Source: Desulfospira joergensenii DSM 10085
GTDB taxonomy: Bacteria > Desulfobacterota > Desulfobacteria > Desulfobacterales > Desulfobacteraceae
Reading direction: 5' to 3'
Assembly (NCBI RefSeq): GCF_000420085.1
Contig: NZ_ATUG01000001.1
Coordinates: forward strand, 2,007,223-2,071,222
Length of the DNA stretch: 64,000 nt
The notes below the pieces were generated by a model. The model saw nothing but the letters and a program-made list of their open reading frames with translations. It made no database searches and was not told the DNA's origin. Below, piece after piece: positions 43,903 to 51,438 of the stretch. Position 1 is the stretch's first letter. Each line of letters begins with the position of its first letter. A program made the position numbers and the translations under genes.

Positions 43903-44475
43903 ATGATCCCCCTGGTGGGCTGCGGGATCCTTAAACAGGAAATTGAATATCTGATCCAAAAGAACAAATGGCCCCTCAAATCCCATTTCCTATGCTCATC
44001 CCTGCATATCGATTTTGAAAAATTGGAGAAGAGCCTGGTCAGGGCCCTGAGCCACTTCGGGCCTTCACCCAAGGGGGTGTTTTACGGGACCTGCCACCCC
44101 AGGATGGATTCTTTCATGGAAAAGGGGAAGGCCGTCCGGACGGCCGGACAGAATTGTGTTGAGATCCTCCTGGGCAAAGAGGTATTTGAACGCCACTTAT
44201 CCTCGGGCGCCTTTTTTATCATGGAAGACTGGTCAAGGCGCTGGGGTCTCATCACCGGCCTGGCCTTTGGCCGGAATCCGGAGATCATCAAAGAAATTTT
44301 CACCATGGAGCATACCCGCCTCCTCGGCATTAAAACCCCCTGTTCCAAAGATTTTACCGCCGAAGCAGAAGACATCAGCCGGCAATTGGGGCTCCCCCTT
44401 GGATGGTTGAACATCTCCTTGGAACACCTGGAGAAAAAACTGTCACAGATGCTTTCAGATATACGGAAAATGTAA
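43903..44475 (+). CDS. DUF1638 protein
   Basis: 190 residues from ATG 43903; an upstream extension overlaps the previous gene. 'IPLVGCGILKQEIEYL' opens the family domain, with 'PKGVFYGTCHPRMDSFM', 'GQNCVEILLG' and 'FFIMEDWSRRWG' following. DUF1638 proteins recur beside corrinoid methyltransferase genes in anaerobes; their Cys residues (GCG, GTC, QNC) may bind a metal. The reaction is unknown. The stop is immediately followed by the hybrid kinase ATG. Confidence 0.85.
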   Translation: MIPLVGCGILKQEIEYLIQKNKWPLKSHFLCSSLHIDFEKLEKSLVRALSHFGPSPKGVFYGTCHPRMDSFMEKGKAVRTAGQNCVEILLGKEVFERHLSSGAFFIMEDWSRRWGLITGLAFGRNPEIIKEIFTMEHTRLLGIKTPCSKDFTAEAEDISRQLGLPLGWLNISLEHLEKKLSQMLSDIRKM

Positions 44476-46629
44476 ATGAACGATTCAGATGAAAACGGCG
44501 CCGGCCAGATCAAAGAACTCCGCGAACGCCTCAAGATCCTTGCAAGCCAGAAATCACGACTTCAGATCGTCTCTGATATCCTGACCGAGCTTGCCTCGGT
44601 CAGGGGGCTGGAGAACATGGTCAAAAAAGCGATCCTGACGATTATGGAGGCCATCGGCGGAGCCAATGTCATCATCTATTATCTTCTCAACGATGATTGG
44701 TATTATTCCGACATCAACACTTCCCCCACAAAGATCTCGGCCATGGACGACCCCCTCGTGAGCCAGGCCTTGTCATCACGCAGCCTGGTTGAATCCGATG
44801 AATTAACAGACCGGTTTGATGTAAAGATCAAGGGATTTGCCGGACCCATCCATTCATGGGTCTTTCCTTTATCGGCCGGGGAGAATCTGATCGGCGCCCT
44901 GAAACTGGACGGAATCTTCATCAAATATACGGACGAGATCAAGAAGGAGTTGCAGATCATTGCCGGCTATATCGGGCTGGCCCTGGGAAATCAGATCGTC
45001 ACGGATTCTAAACTGAAAACCGCCTATGACGCCCTGAAGACCGAAAGCCGGAAGCTGGAAAAGGAGATTGCGGAAAGAAAGCAGGCCGAGGAGACCCTCC
45101 GGCTTTCCCATGAAAGGTTTGTCACGGTCCTGGACAGCATTGACGCCACCATATATGTGGCGGACATGGAAACCTTTGAGGTTCTTTTCATGAATCAGCA
45201 TATGATCAAAAACTTTGGCCGGGATCTGACCGGTGAAAAATGCTGGGAGGCTTTCCGGGGGGAAACCGGCAAGTGCTCTTGCTGTACCAATGATGAGTTG
45301 ATCGATGAAACCGGGAATCCCAAAGGAGTTTGTGTCTGGCATGACAAAAATCCCATCACGGGAAAATTCTACATCAACCATGACCGTGCCATCAAATGGA
45401 CCGACGGCCGCCTGGTCCGGCTCCAGATCGCAACGGATATCACCGAGTTCAGGAAAATGGAGGAACAGCTTCGCCAGGCCCAGAAGATGGAGGCCGTGGG
45501 AAGGCTTGCCGGAGGGGTGGCCCATGATTTCAACAATATGCTGAGCATTATCCTGGGGAACACGGAGATGATTCTGGAGGATGCCGCTCCGGGCTCCCCT
45601 TCCATTGAGAATCTTAGGGAGATAAAAAAAGCGGCCGAGCGTTCAAGCAACCTGACCCGGCAGCTTCTGGCCTTTGCCCGCAAACAGACCATTGCCCCCA
45701 AAGTACTTGACCTCAACGATGCCATAGAGGGAATGCTGAATATGCTCCGGCGGCTCATCGGCGAAGACATCCTCCTTGCCTGGCTGCCCGGGATGAATCT
45801 ATGGACCGTAAAGGTGGATCCTTCCCAGATCGACCAAATCCTGGCCAACCTCTGCGTCAACTCCAGGGACTCAATCGCCGATGTGGGCAAAATCATCATC
45901 GAGACGGCCAATATAACCCTGGATGAAGACTATTGCCGGGAGCACGAGGGGTTCAGACCCGGTGAGTACGTAATGATCTGTGTCAGCGACACCGGTCACG
46001 GCATGGAAAAAGAAACACAAAAAGACATCTTCGAACCCTTTTTCACCACAAAGGGTGACGGCAGAGGCACGGGCCTCGGACTGGCCACGGTATACGGAAT
46101 CGTCAAACAGAATGAGGGTTTTATCAATGTTTACAGCAAAACCGGACAGGGAACCACTTTCAAGATCTACCTTCCCAGACATGGCGAAAAACCTTTCCAG
46201 GCAGCAGAGACCTCCCGGGAAGAAAGCCATGAAATGGGGGAGGCCGCCATTCTCCTGGTGGAAGATGAAAAAGCCATACTGACAATGACAAAGATGATGC
46301 TGGAACGCCAGGGATATACGGTACTCGGCTTTTCGGATCCCCAAGAAGCCGTTGAAATCGGAAGATCCCATGACCGCCGGATTGATCTGCTCATCACCGA
46401 TGTGGTCATGCCCAAAATGAACGGCCGGGATCTGGCCCGGCAGCTTCAGCACCTGTTCCCGGATCTGAAATGCCTGTTCATGTCCGGCTACACCGCCGAC
46501 GTCATCGCCCACCACGGGGTTCTGGATGAGGGGATGGAGTTTATTCAAAAACCCTTTTCAAAGAAGGCTCTCATCGAAAAGGTCAGGGATGTGCTGGATA
46601 AAGAGAGTCCGCTGTTGAATGGCCCTTGA
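44476..46629 (+). CDS. Hybrid sensor kinase (GAF, PAS, HisKA, ATPase, receiver) of the corrinoid cassette
   Basis: 717 residues. A GAF-like domain covers about 25-185 (VRGLENMVKKAILTIMEAIG to YIGLALGNQI), then a short coiled coil. The PAS domain has 'GKCSCCTND'. The H-box is GGVAHDFNNMLSI and the ATPase domain has 'DTGHGMEKE' and 'GRGTGLGLATVYGIV'. The C-terminal receiver has the acidic ILLVEDEKA and phospho-Asp in LLITDVVMPKMNG. Soluble, with no DNA-binding domain. It starts at the base after the DUF1638 stop, so it is probably co-expressed with the corrinoid genes and monitors that pathway. Confidence 0.92.
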   Translation: MNDSDENGAGQIKELRERLKILASQKSRLQIVSDILTELASVRGLENMVKKAILTIMEAIGGANVIIYYLLNDDWYYSDINTSPTKISAMDDPLVSQALSSRSLVESDELTDRFDVKIKGFAGPIHSWVFPLSAGENLIGALKLDGIFIKYTDEIKKELQIIAGYIGLALGNQIVTDSKLKTAYDALKTESRKLEKEIAERKQAEETLRLSHERFVTVLDSIDATIYVADMETFEVLFMNQHMIKNFGRDLTGEKCWEAFRGETGKCSCCTNDELIDETGNPKGVCVWHDKNPITGKFYINHDRAIKWTDGRLVRLQIATDITEFRKMEEQLRQAQKMEAVGRLAGGVAHDFNNMLSIILGNTEMILEDAAPGSPSIENLREIKKAAERSSNLTRQLLAFARKQTIAPKVLDLNDAIEGMLNMLRRLIGEDILLAWLPGMNLWTVKVDPSQIDQILANLCVNSRDSIADVGKIIIETANITLDEDYCREHEGFRPGEYVMICVSDTGHGMEKETQKDIFEPFFTTKGDGRGTGLGLATVYGIVKQNEGFINVYSKTGQGTTFKIYLPRHGEKPFQAAETSREESHEMGEAAILLVEDEKAILTMTKMMLERQGYTVLGFSDPQEAVEIGRSHDRRIDLLITDVVMPKMNGRDLARQLQHLFPDLKCLFMSGYTADVIAHHGVLDEGMEFIQKPFSKKALIEKVRDVLDKESPLLNGP

Positions 46630-46725
46630 ACGATACCAGGATACCCTGGGCCTTGGAAACAAGACCATTCCGGGCTCTGTATCTTCCATTCCGCCGTTAT
46701 ACCTGACAAAGAGGCGTTCATCTCA

Positions 46726-46756
46726 TTGACAGATAAAATTTCATTGTCATTTTAAT
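46726..46756 (+). promoter_or_regulatory. Possible promoter of the phytochelatin-synthase-like gene
   Basis: TTGACA at 46726-46731 is followed after 17-19 bp by an AT-only tract (ATTTTAAT). The -35 is consensus but the -10 is weak. It lies about 90 bp upstream of the gene and after the hybrid kinase stop. Confidence 0.4.
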
Positions 46757-46843
46757 TAGATTGGATCCGGATCTCAAACGGGATTCTGTTTCAGGCGGTT
46801 CCGGCAGGGGAAACACCCATGGCAAAAACGGATTTTTTCAACA

Positions 46844-47602
46844 ATGAAGATACTCATTCTCAAGTACCTGGTTCGCAGCGTCCTGATCCTGCGGTATCAT
46901 TTCCATAAACTCACCCGTACCGGGACCTTTGGAAGCGACGGAGCCATACCAATGGAGGCTTGCTGCAAAAAAACGGACAATCCCATTAAAGAGGGACTCT
47001 TCCGCCACCATGTCAAGCAGTTCCACGAATCTTCCTGCTCCGTGGCCAGTGTGGTCTGCGTGGTCAACACCCTGCTGGAAAGGAACGGGTCCCTGCCCGA
47101 TCCCCCCCTTACCCAGCAGGACATCCTTGAAAGGGTGAGAACCGCCCACTGGAAAGAGAGGATGGGACCCAACGGATACAGGGGCAAGCGGGGTCTTCCC
47201 CTTGATATCCTCGGCAATATCACCCGTTCAGCCCTGGAGACCTACAGGATTCCCTATGCCTCCATTGAAACGGTGGGTGCCGGATCAGAAAATTCAAAAC
47301 ACTTTGAAAAAACCCTCAGAAAAAGACTGGAAGAGTTTGAAACCCTGGGCAACTCCATCATCATTGCCCATTTTGACCAGGGATCTTTTCTCCGGGAGCT
47401 GAACATCCCCCATATTTCCCCGGTGGGGGGATTTGATCTCCAGACCGGCAGGGTGACCCTGCTGGATGTGGACCCTTCCCAGATTGAGCCCTATGAGATC
47501 TCTTTTGCCAGGTTCTGCAAAGGAATTTCCACCCACTATTATCACATGTTCCGCCTCTTTGGATACGGCCGGGGAGGATATATCCATATCCGGCTCCAAT
47601 AA
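46844..47602 (+). CDS. Phytochelatin synthase-like cysteine peptidase
   Basis: 252 residues. The catalytic triad of the papain-like family is visible: Cys65 in FHESSCSVASVV, His190 in NIPHISPVGGFD and Asp208 in VTLLDVDPS, in the order and spacing of phytochelatin synthases. Only the catalytic half is present, as in bacterial forms, which mainly cleave Gly from glutathione-like peptides and make little phytochelatin. The N-terminus has a basic-hydrophobic stretch (KILILKYLVRSVLILRYHF) that could be a membrane anchor or a mis-set start; no clear ribosome binding site. Possible role in thiol or metal handling. Confidence 0.82.
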   Translation: MKILILKYLVRSVLILRYHFHKLTRTGTFGSDGAIPMEACCKKTDNPIKEGLFRHHVKQFHESSCSVASVVCVVNTLLERNGSLPDPPLTQQDILERVRTAHWKERMGPNGYRGKRGLPLDILGNITRSALETYRIPYASIETVGAGSENSKHFEKTLRKRLEEFETLGNSIIIAHFDQGSFLRELNIPHISPVGGFDLQTGRVTLLDVDPSQIEPYEISFARFCKGISTHYYHMFRLFGYGRGGYIHIRLQ

Positions 47603-47673
47603 ACCCCGGCCCTGCCCGGGGAATAAAAATTGGACAAAACAGATTTTACTCTTATCTTATTCCTAATTTACGC

Positions 47674-47702
47674 CATCCCCCCTGCCAGGGGGATGTTTTT
47701 TT
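47674..47702 (+). terminator. Rho-independent terminator
   Basis: CATCCCCC pairs with GGGGGATG over a short CTGCCA-type loop and is followed by seven T. It ends the transcript of the phytochelatin-synthase-like gene. Confidence 0.9.
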
Positions 47703-47785
47703 AAATCACCTGACCCGTTCCCTCAGGGGCAGGGGCCAGGATATCAGAATCAGCCGGACCAAAAAGATTCTGAAAGGAAGCCATT

Positions 47786-48304
47786 ATGACGGAAGCGATT
47801 AAATCAGGGGACACCATAGCAGTGGATTATACCGGGAAACTGGAAAACGGGGATATCTTTGACTCTTCAGAAGGCAGAGAGCCCCTGACATTTACCGTGG
47901 GGGCCGGCATGCTGATCCCGGGATTTGACACGGCCGTGGTGGGTATGAAAAAAGGGGAATCCAAAACCGTGACCATTCCCCCGGAACAGGGATACGGCCC
48001 CAAGAGCGAGGAAGCTTTTGTGGATATTCCCAGGGTTCATATTCCCGATGAGATCCCCCTGGAAGTCGGTCTTGAACTCCAGCTCCAGGATCCCAACGGC
48101 AGGCCTGTGCCGGCCCGGGTCATGGAGATCAGTGAAGAATCCGTTAAAATGGATATCAATCATTTCCTGGCCGGACAGACCCTGGAATTTGACATCACCA
48201 TTGCCCAGACCGGCCTGGAGCCCCCGGCCCAGGACTGCGGCTGCGGCTGCGGTACCGATGCCAAAGACTGCGGTACCGGCTGCGAGGGCGGCTGCGATCA
48301 CTAA
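47786..48304 (+). CDS. SlyD-like FKBP peptidyl-prolyl isomerase with Cys-rich metal tail
   Basis: 172 residues. The FKBP core is 'GDTIAVDYTGKLENGDIFDS', 'LTFTVGAGMLIPGFDTAVVG' and 'MKKGESKTVTIPPEQGYG', with an inserted chaperone flap (VDIPRVHIPDEIPLEVG). The C-terminal 24 residues contain six Cys and a terminal His (DCGCGCG, DCGTGCEGGCDH), comparable to the Ni-binding tail of SlyD. It catalyses proline isomerisation and may store or deliver a metal such as nickel for metalloenzymes. AAAGGAAG precedes the ATG. Confidence 0.93.
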   Translation: MTEAIKSGDTIAVDYTGKLENGDIFDSSEGREPLTFTVGAGMLIPGFDTAVVGMKKGESKTVTIPPEQGYGPKSEEAFVDIPRVHIPDEIPLEVGLELQLQDPNGRPVPARVMEISEESVKMDINHFLAGQTLEFDITIAQTGLEPPAQDCGCGCGTDAKDCGTGCEGGCDH

Positions 48305-48325
48305 AAAAATTTCTTAAAATTCCCT

Positions 48326-48359
48326 GTCCCGGGCAGATCGCCCGGGACTTTTATTTTTT
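48326..48359 (+). terminator. Rho-independent terminator of the FKBP gene
   Basis: GTCCCGGGC pairs with GCCCGGGAC around AGATC and is followed by TTTTATTTTTT, 22 bp after the stop. Confidence 0.93.
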
Positions 48360-48378
48360 CCGGACCCTTTTTTAAAAA

Positions 48379-48816
48379 TCAATGATCCCGGGCTGCGGCA
48401 GCCCGGATCTTTTCTTCCTGCTTCAGATCAAATTTCGTCTTGTTGATGATGAAACGTTCGTGCCTCCCCTTTGAAATGAGGTCCAGGCTGTCATGGGCCT
48501 CCACTTCGAAGACCAGACGGCGCCCCTCCTTTTCCACAAGCCGGACCTTGACAAGAACCTCCAGCCCGGGCGGTGTTGCCGCCAGGTGACTGACGTCGAT
48601 ACGGGTTCCCACGCTCTGCTCTTCGGGCCAGTCCAGATGGGGGTTCAGGGCCTGGATACAGACCCATTCAATCAGCCCCACCATGTAGCCCGTGGCAAAG
48701 ACATCGGGCATGACCCTGAACTCTTCGGCCTCCGGATAGAGTGCCGGCACCAGCTTGGATTCGGTGATTGTGAATGAAAACTCATGTTCAATGCCCGGCT
48801 TTAAGGTCTCTTTCAT
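48379..48816 (-). CDS. Hotdog-fold thioesterase (fluoroacetyl-CoA thioesterase-like)
   Basis: 145 residues from ATG 48816, chosen because GGAGGAGGAAG abuts it; the longer frame has no family match. 'LKPGIEHEFSFTITESKLVP' and 'VFATGYMVGLIEWVCIQAL' (helix of the hotdog fold, with the Glu), then 'SVGTRIDVSHLAATPPG' and 'VFEVEAHDSLDLISKGRHER' follow FlK-type thioesterases. It probably hydrolyses a small acyl-CoA. Monocistronic and convergent with the FKBP gene. Confidence 0.83.
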   Translation of the reverse strand: MKETLKPGIEHEFSFTITESKLVPALYPEAEEFRVMPDVFATGYMVGLIEWVCIQALNPHLDWPEEQSVGTRIDVSHLAATPPGLEVLVKVRLVEKEGRRLVFEVEAHDSLDLISKGRHERFIINKTKFDLKQEEKIRAAAARDH

Positions 48817-49004
48817 CTTCCTCCTCCTTTGGGACTCTGCCGCATCCACCGGGAAAGTGGCGCTTTGGCAGATGTTGAGAATTTCAAACGAAAATGCTTC
48901 CATGCCAAACATCCCGGCTCCATCATTTCAGAGGGGGTCATGATCTGTCAAGCCGGTTTTCCACGGAGCAACAGGATCCGGACTTCCAATTCCCCAGGGT
49001 CCTA

Positions 49005-49131
49005 GGCTGCCGGTATGGGTCTGGAACGGTATATGCCGGCCGGCCCCATGGACGGGGATTACCGCCGGCTTCCTCGGAACCCGGCCAGGACAGGCCGGGG
49101 AGAATGGAGTGGAAGACCCATGCCGGCAGCC
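49005..49131. repeat. 127-bp element with 18-bp terminal inverted repeats and inner hairpins
   Basis: GGCTGCCGGTATGGGTCT at 49005-49022 pairs with AGACCCATGCCGGCAGCC at 49114-49131 (17 of 18). Inside are GCCGGC...GCCGGC with CCCC / GGGG, and CCCGGCC-AGGACA-GGCCGGG. The whole can fold into a multi-branched RNA. No match to a known riboswitch was recognised. It could be a small mobile element or a structured RNA. Confidence 0.7.
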
Positions 49132-49166
49132 GGCGAAACATCCATAGCTGCTCTAAAAAAACATAC

Positions 49167-49324
49167 CGATTCATGCCGGGAGGAGCAAAGCTTTTGCGCT
49201 CATTCTCGAAAATCGTCCATGATTTTCTCCGAGGAGGGATCCCTTCTCCAGCGGCGTCATGCCGCCCGAAGGAATCCAATCCGCGAAAACCTCTGCTCCT
49301 CCCTGGGCCTGGGCTCAGTCCAAA
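49167..49324 (+). repeat. Dispersed repeat, copy B (copy A at 33538-33695)
   Basis: Ungapped match to copy A in the same orientation. It keeps the GAGGAGGGATCCCTTCTC near-palindrome and adds a GCGGC-GTCAT-GCCGC stem between the GGATCCCTTC / GAAGGAATCC arms. Like copy A it follows a long hairpin element at short distance (35 bp here, 113 bp there) and lies in a gene-free gap. Confidence 0.85.
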
Positions 49325-49470
49325 TCCAAGGCAAAGATAAAGGAACATACTTTTAAGAACCGCCATATATTCTTGGATGCGGTTCCTTGAGTTTTCAGCC
49401 CCGGAAACATTTCTCGTTTTTGGACTATAGGCCAGTCATCTGATCATGAAAAATTGCCCTTCTTCGCGGC

Positions 49471-49524
49471 CTTCGAGGCCTTCGTGGTGTGAGAAAATAG
49501 GAGAAAACCACGAAGGATTCGAAG
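49471..49524. repeat. Hairpin with 18-bp arms
   Basis: CTTCGAGGCCTTCGTGGT pairs with ACCACGAAGGATTCGAAG (16 of 18) around an 18-base A/G-rich loop, about 105 bp before the AtuA gene. The CCTTCGTGGT / ACCACGAAGG core is of the REP-like kind found scattered in many bacterial genomes. A tandem GAAGTTCCC pair follows it. Confidence 0.7.
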
Positions 49525-49627
49525 TTCCCGAAGTTCCCGGACCCAGGCCCTGTTTAGAGCTTGAAATCAGACTCAGGGTATGGGATACCCTTACCCTGGA
49601 CATAACGACACTCACTGGAAGGTGCAG

Positions 49628-51001
49628 ATGACAGCAGAAAAAGTTTTTAAGGTACTCTCCCCCACGGCCATACTGGGATATGGATTCCCAAAAGACTCCT
49701 TTGACAGGGGCATGGCTGAATCCCCGGATCTCATTGCCGTGGACGGCGGGTCCACAGACCCCGGCCCCCACTACCTGGGATGCGGCAAGTCCTTTACCGA
49801 CAAAGAAGGGGTAAAACGGGATCTTTCCATTATGATCCGGGCGGGACTTACGGCAAAAATCCCGGTAGCCGTGGGAACTTCCGGCGGATCCGGCGCCGCT
49901 CCCCACCTGGCATGGTGTGCCGGGATCGTCCGGGAGATCGCCCGGGAAAACAATCTCACCCTGAAACTGGGACTCGTCCCCGGGGACATCCCCAAAGAAA
50001 CCCTGAAAAAGGCTCTGGCCGAAAACCGGATCACCCCCCTGGATCACAAAGAGCCCCTGACCCCGGATATCATTGAGAGTGCCTCCCATATCGTGGCCCA
50101 GATGGGCATTGAACCTTTCATGGCCGCCCATGACCAGGAATGTGACGTCATCCTGGCCGGCCGGGCCTATGATCCGGCCCCCTTTGCCGCCCTGGCCGTG
50201 ATAAAGGGCTTTGACAAGGGACTGGCCCTTCACATGGGAAAGATCCTGGAATGCGCGGCCATTGCCGCCACCCCCGGATCGGGTTCCGACTGCGCCCTGG
50301 GCATTCTTGAGCCGAACGCCTTTGTGCTCAAGCCCTTAAACCCGGAACGAAAGTTCACCCGGATGTCCGTGGCAGCCCATTCCCTGTACGAGAAATCCGA
50401 TCCTTATCATCTCCACGGCCCGGGCGGCTCCCTGGATCTGACCCAATCCCGTTTTGAAGAGCTGGACCAGGGAATGGTCCGGGTCTCCGGGACCCGGTTT
50501 GAATCTTCGGAAAAAGAGACTGTGAAACTGGAAGGTGCGACCCTGGCAGGTTTCCGCACTGTTTCCGTGGCCGGGATCCGGGATCCCCTTCTCATTGACT
50601 CCATTGACCCGGTGCTTGCAGCAGTGAAACATCAGGTCGAGTCCTTTTTCCCGGACATGGAACTGGACAATAGGATCCACGTCAGCCTCTACGGAGCCCG
50701 GGGGGTCATGGGGAACCTGGAGCCGTTGCAGACAAAGGCCCATGAGCTGGGACTTCTCATCGAAGCCCTGGGAGACACCCAGGAGCAGGCCGACACCCTG
50801 TGCAGCCTGTTCCGCTCCACCCTGCTCCATTACGGCTATGAAGGCAGGGTGGCCACGGCCGGGAACCTGGCCTTTCCCTTTTCCCCTTCCGACATCCCGG
50901 CCGGGCAGGTCTTTCGTTTTTCCATCTATCACCTGATGGAGACGGCCGGGGAAAATCTCTTTCCCCTGGCCTGTGAAATGATTCAAGGAGGCGGACAATG
51001 A
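49628..51001 (+). CDS. AtuA/DUF1446-like protein (acyclic terpene utilisation family)
   Basis: 457 residues from ATG 49628, with GGAAGG upstream. 'TAILGYGFPKDSFDRGMAES', 'IAVDGGSTDPGPHYLG', 'PVAVGTSGGSGAAPHLAWC' and 'CDVILAGRAYDPAPFAALAV' are the conserved glycine-rich regions. 'HVSLYGARGVMGNLEP' follows near the C-terminus. AtuA was named from terpene catabolism clusters, but its reaction is unknown. It overlaps the DUF4387 gene by 4 bp (ATGA); the two families form a recurrent pair, probably a two-subunit enzyme. Confidence 0.88.
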   Translation: MTAEKVFKVLSPTAILGYGFPKDSFDRGMAESPDLIAVDGGSTDPGPHYLGCGKSFTDKEGVKRDLSIMIRAGLTAKIPVAVGTSGGSGAAPHLAWCAGIVREIARENNLTLKLGLVPGDIPKETLKKALAENRITPLDHKEPLTPDIIESASHIVAQMGIEPFMAAHDQECDVILAGRAYDPAPFAALAVIKGFDKGLALHMGKILECAAIAATPGSGSDCALGILEPNAFVLKPLNPERKFTRMSVAAHSLYEKSDPYHLHGPGGSLDLTQSRFEELDQGMVRVSGTRFESSEKETVKLEGATLAGFRTVSVAGIRDPLLIDSIDPVLAAVKHQVESFFPDMELDNRIHVSLYGARGVMGNLEPLQTKAHELGLLIEALGDTQEQADTLCSLFRSTLLHYGYEGRVATAGNLAFPFSPSDIPAGQVFRFSIYHLMETAGENLFPLACEMIQGGGQ

Positions 51002-51309
51002 AACTGAAAGACATGGCCCGGGTGATCCGGAGCAAGAACGCAGGTCCTTTTCTCCTGACCCTGGATATTCTGTTCAAGGAGAGGACACTTTACGAAGAAT
51101 TCAAGGAATCCGGGCTCGTGACCCGGGAAACCGCAGCCCGTCTTTACGGAGTTCCCGTGGACGAGATTGAGTCGGTGATCTTTTTTGAACCGGCCCATGC
51201 CCTGAAGATCACCCTCCGGCGGCCCGTGGTTTCCGGAGGCCACGGCGACACCGACATCTACGGGGCCCAGCAGCATATTCCCCTGATGAACTGGGAATTT
51301 GACCTCTAA
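50998..51309 (+). CDS. DUF4387 protein, partner of the AtuA-like protein
   Basis: 103 residues. 'LKDMARVIRSKNAGPFLLTL' and 'HGDTDIYGAQQHIPLMNWEF' are the conserved ends of DUF4387, which is almost always next to or fused with AtuA/DUF1446 proteins. The start overlaps the AtuA stop. Its own stop codon (TAA at 51307-51309) lies in the edge of the structured repeat copy 2. Confidence 0.88.
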   Translation: MKLKDMARVIRSKNAGPFLLTLDILFKERTLYEEFKESGLVTRETAARLYGVPVDEIESVIFFEPAHALKITLRRPVVSGGHGDTDIYGAQQHIPLMNWEFDL

Positions 51310-51438
51310 TCATTGTCTTTTGGCCCGATTTCTTCATTGCAGTAAAATTTTAATCCTCAAAATATTACCTATATTCTTCCGGTTAAAATTTTCCTGCACC
51401 TTGAACTCGAACCAAAATCCTAATGATTAAAAATACCC
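51306..51438 (-). repeat. Structured dispersed repeat, copy 2 (inverted partner of 6010-6143)
   Basis: 133 bp filling the gap between two converging genes. The ends TAATCATT / AATGATTA are perfect inverted repeats. Inside, read on the minus strand, TTTTGGTTCGA pairs with TCGGGCCAAAA (two G-U), and TGCAGGAAAATTTTAA pairs with TTAAAATTTTACTGCA (15 of 16). The fold is a single long stem with a loop containing CCGGAAGAA. The stop codons of both flanking genes lie at its edges. It may act as a two-way terminator here. Confidence 0.85.

Larger units (their letters stand above)
48913..49627. other. Gene-free stretch packed with structured elements
   Basis: About 715 bp between divergent genes. From left to right: a 127-bp element with 18-bp terminal inverted repeats (49005-49131), dispersed repeat copy B (49167-49324), a small stem GAACCGC / GCGGTTC (49357-49385), and a hairpin of 18-bp arms (49471-49524). 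The rest shows no gene. GGAAGG before 49628 is the AtuA ribosome binding site. Confidence 0.65.
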
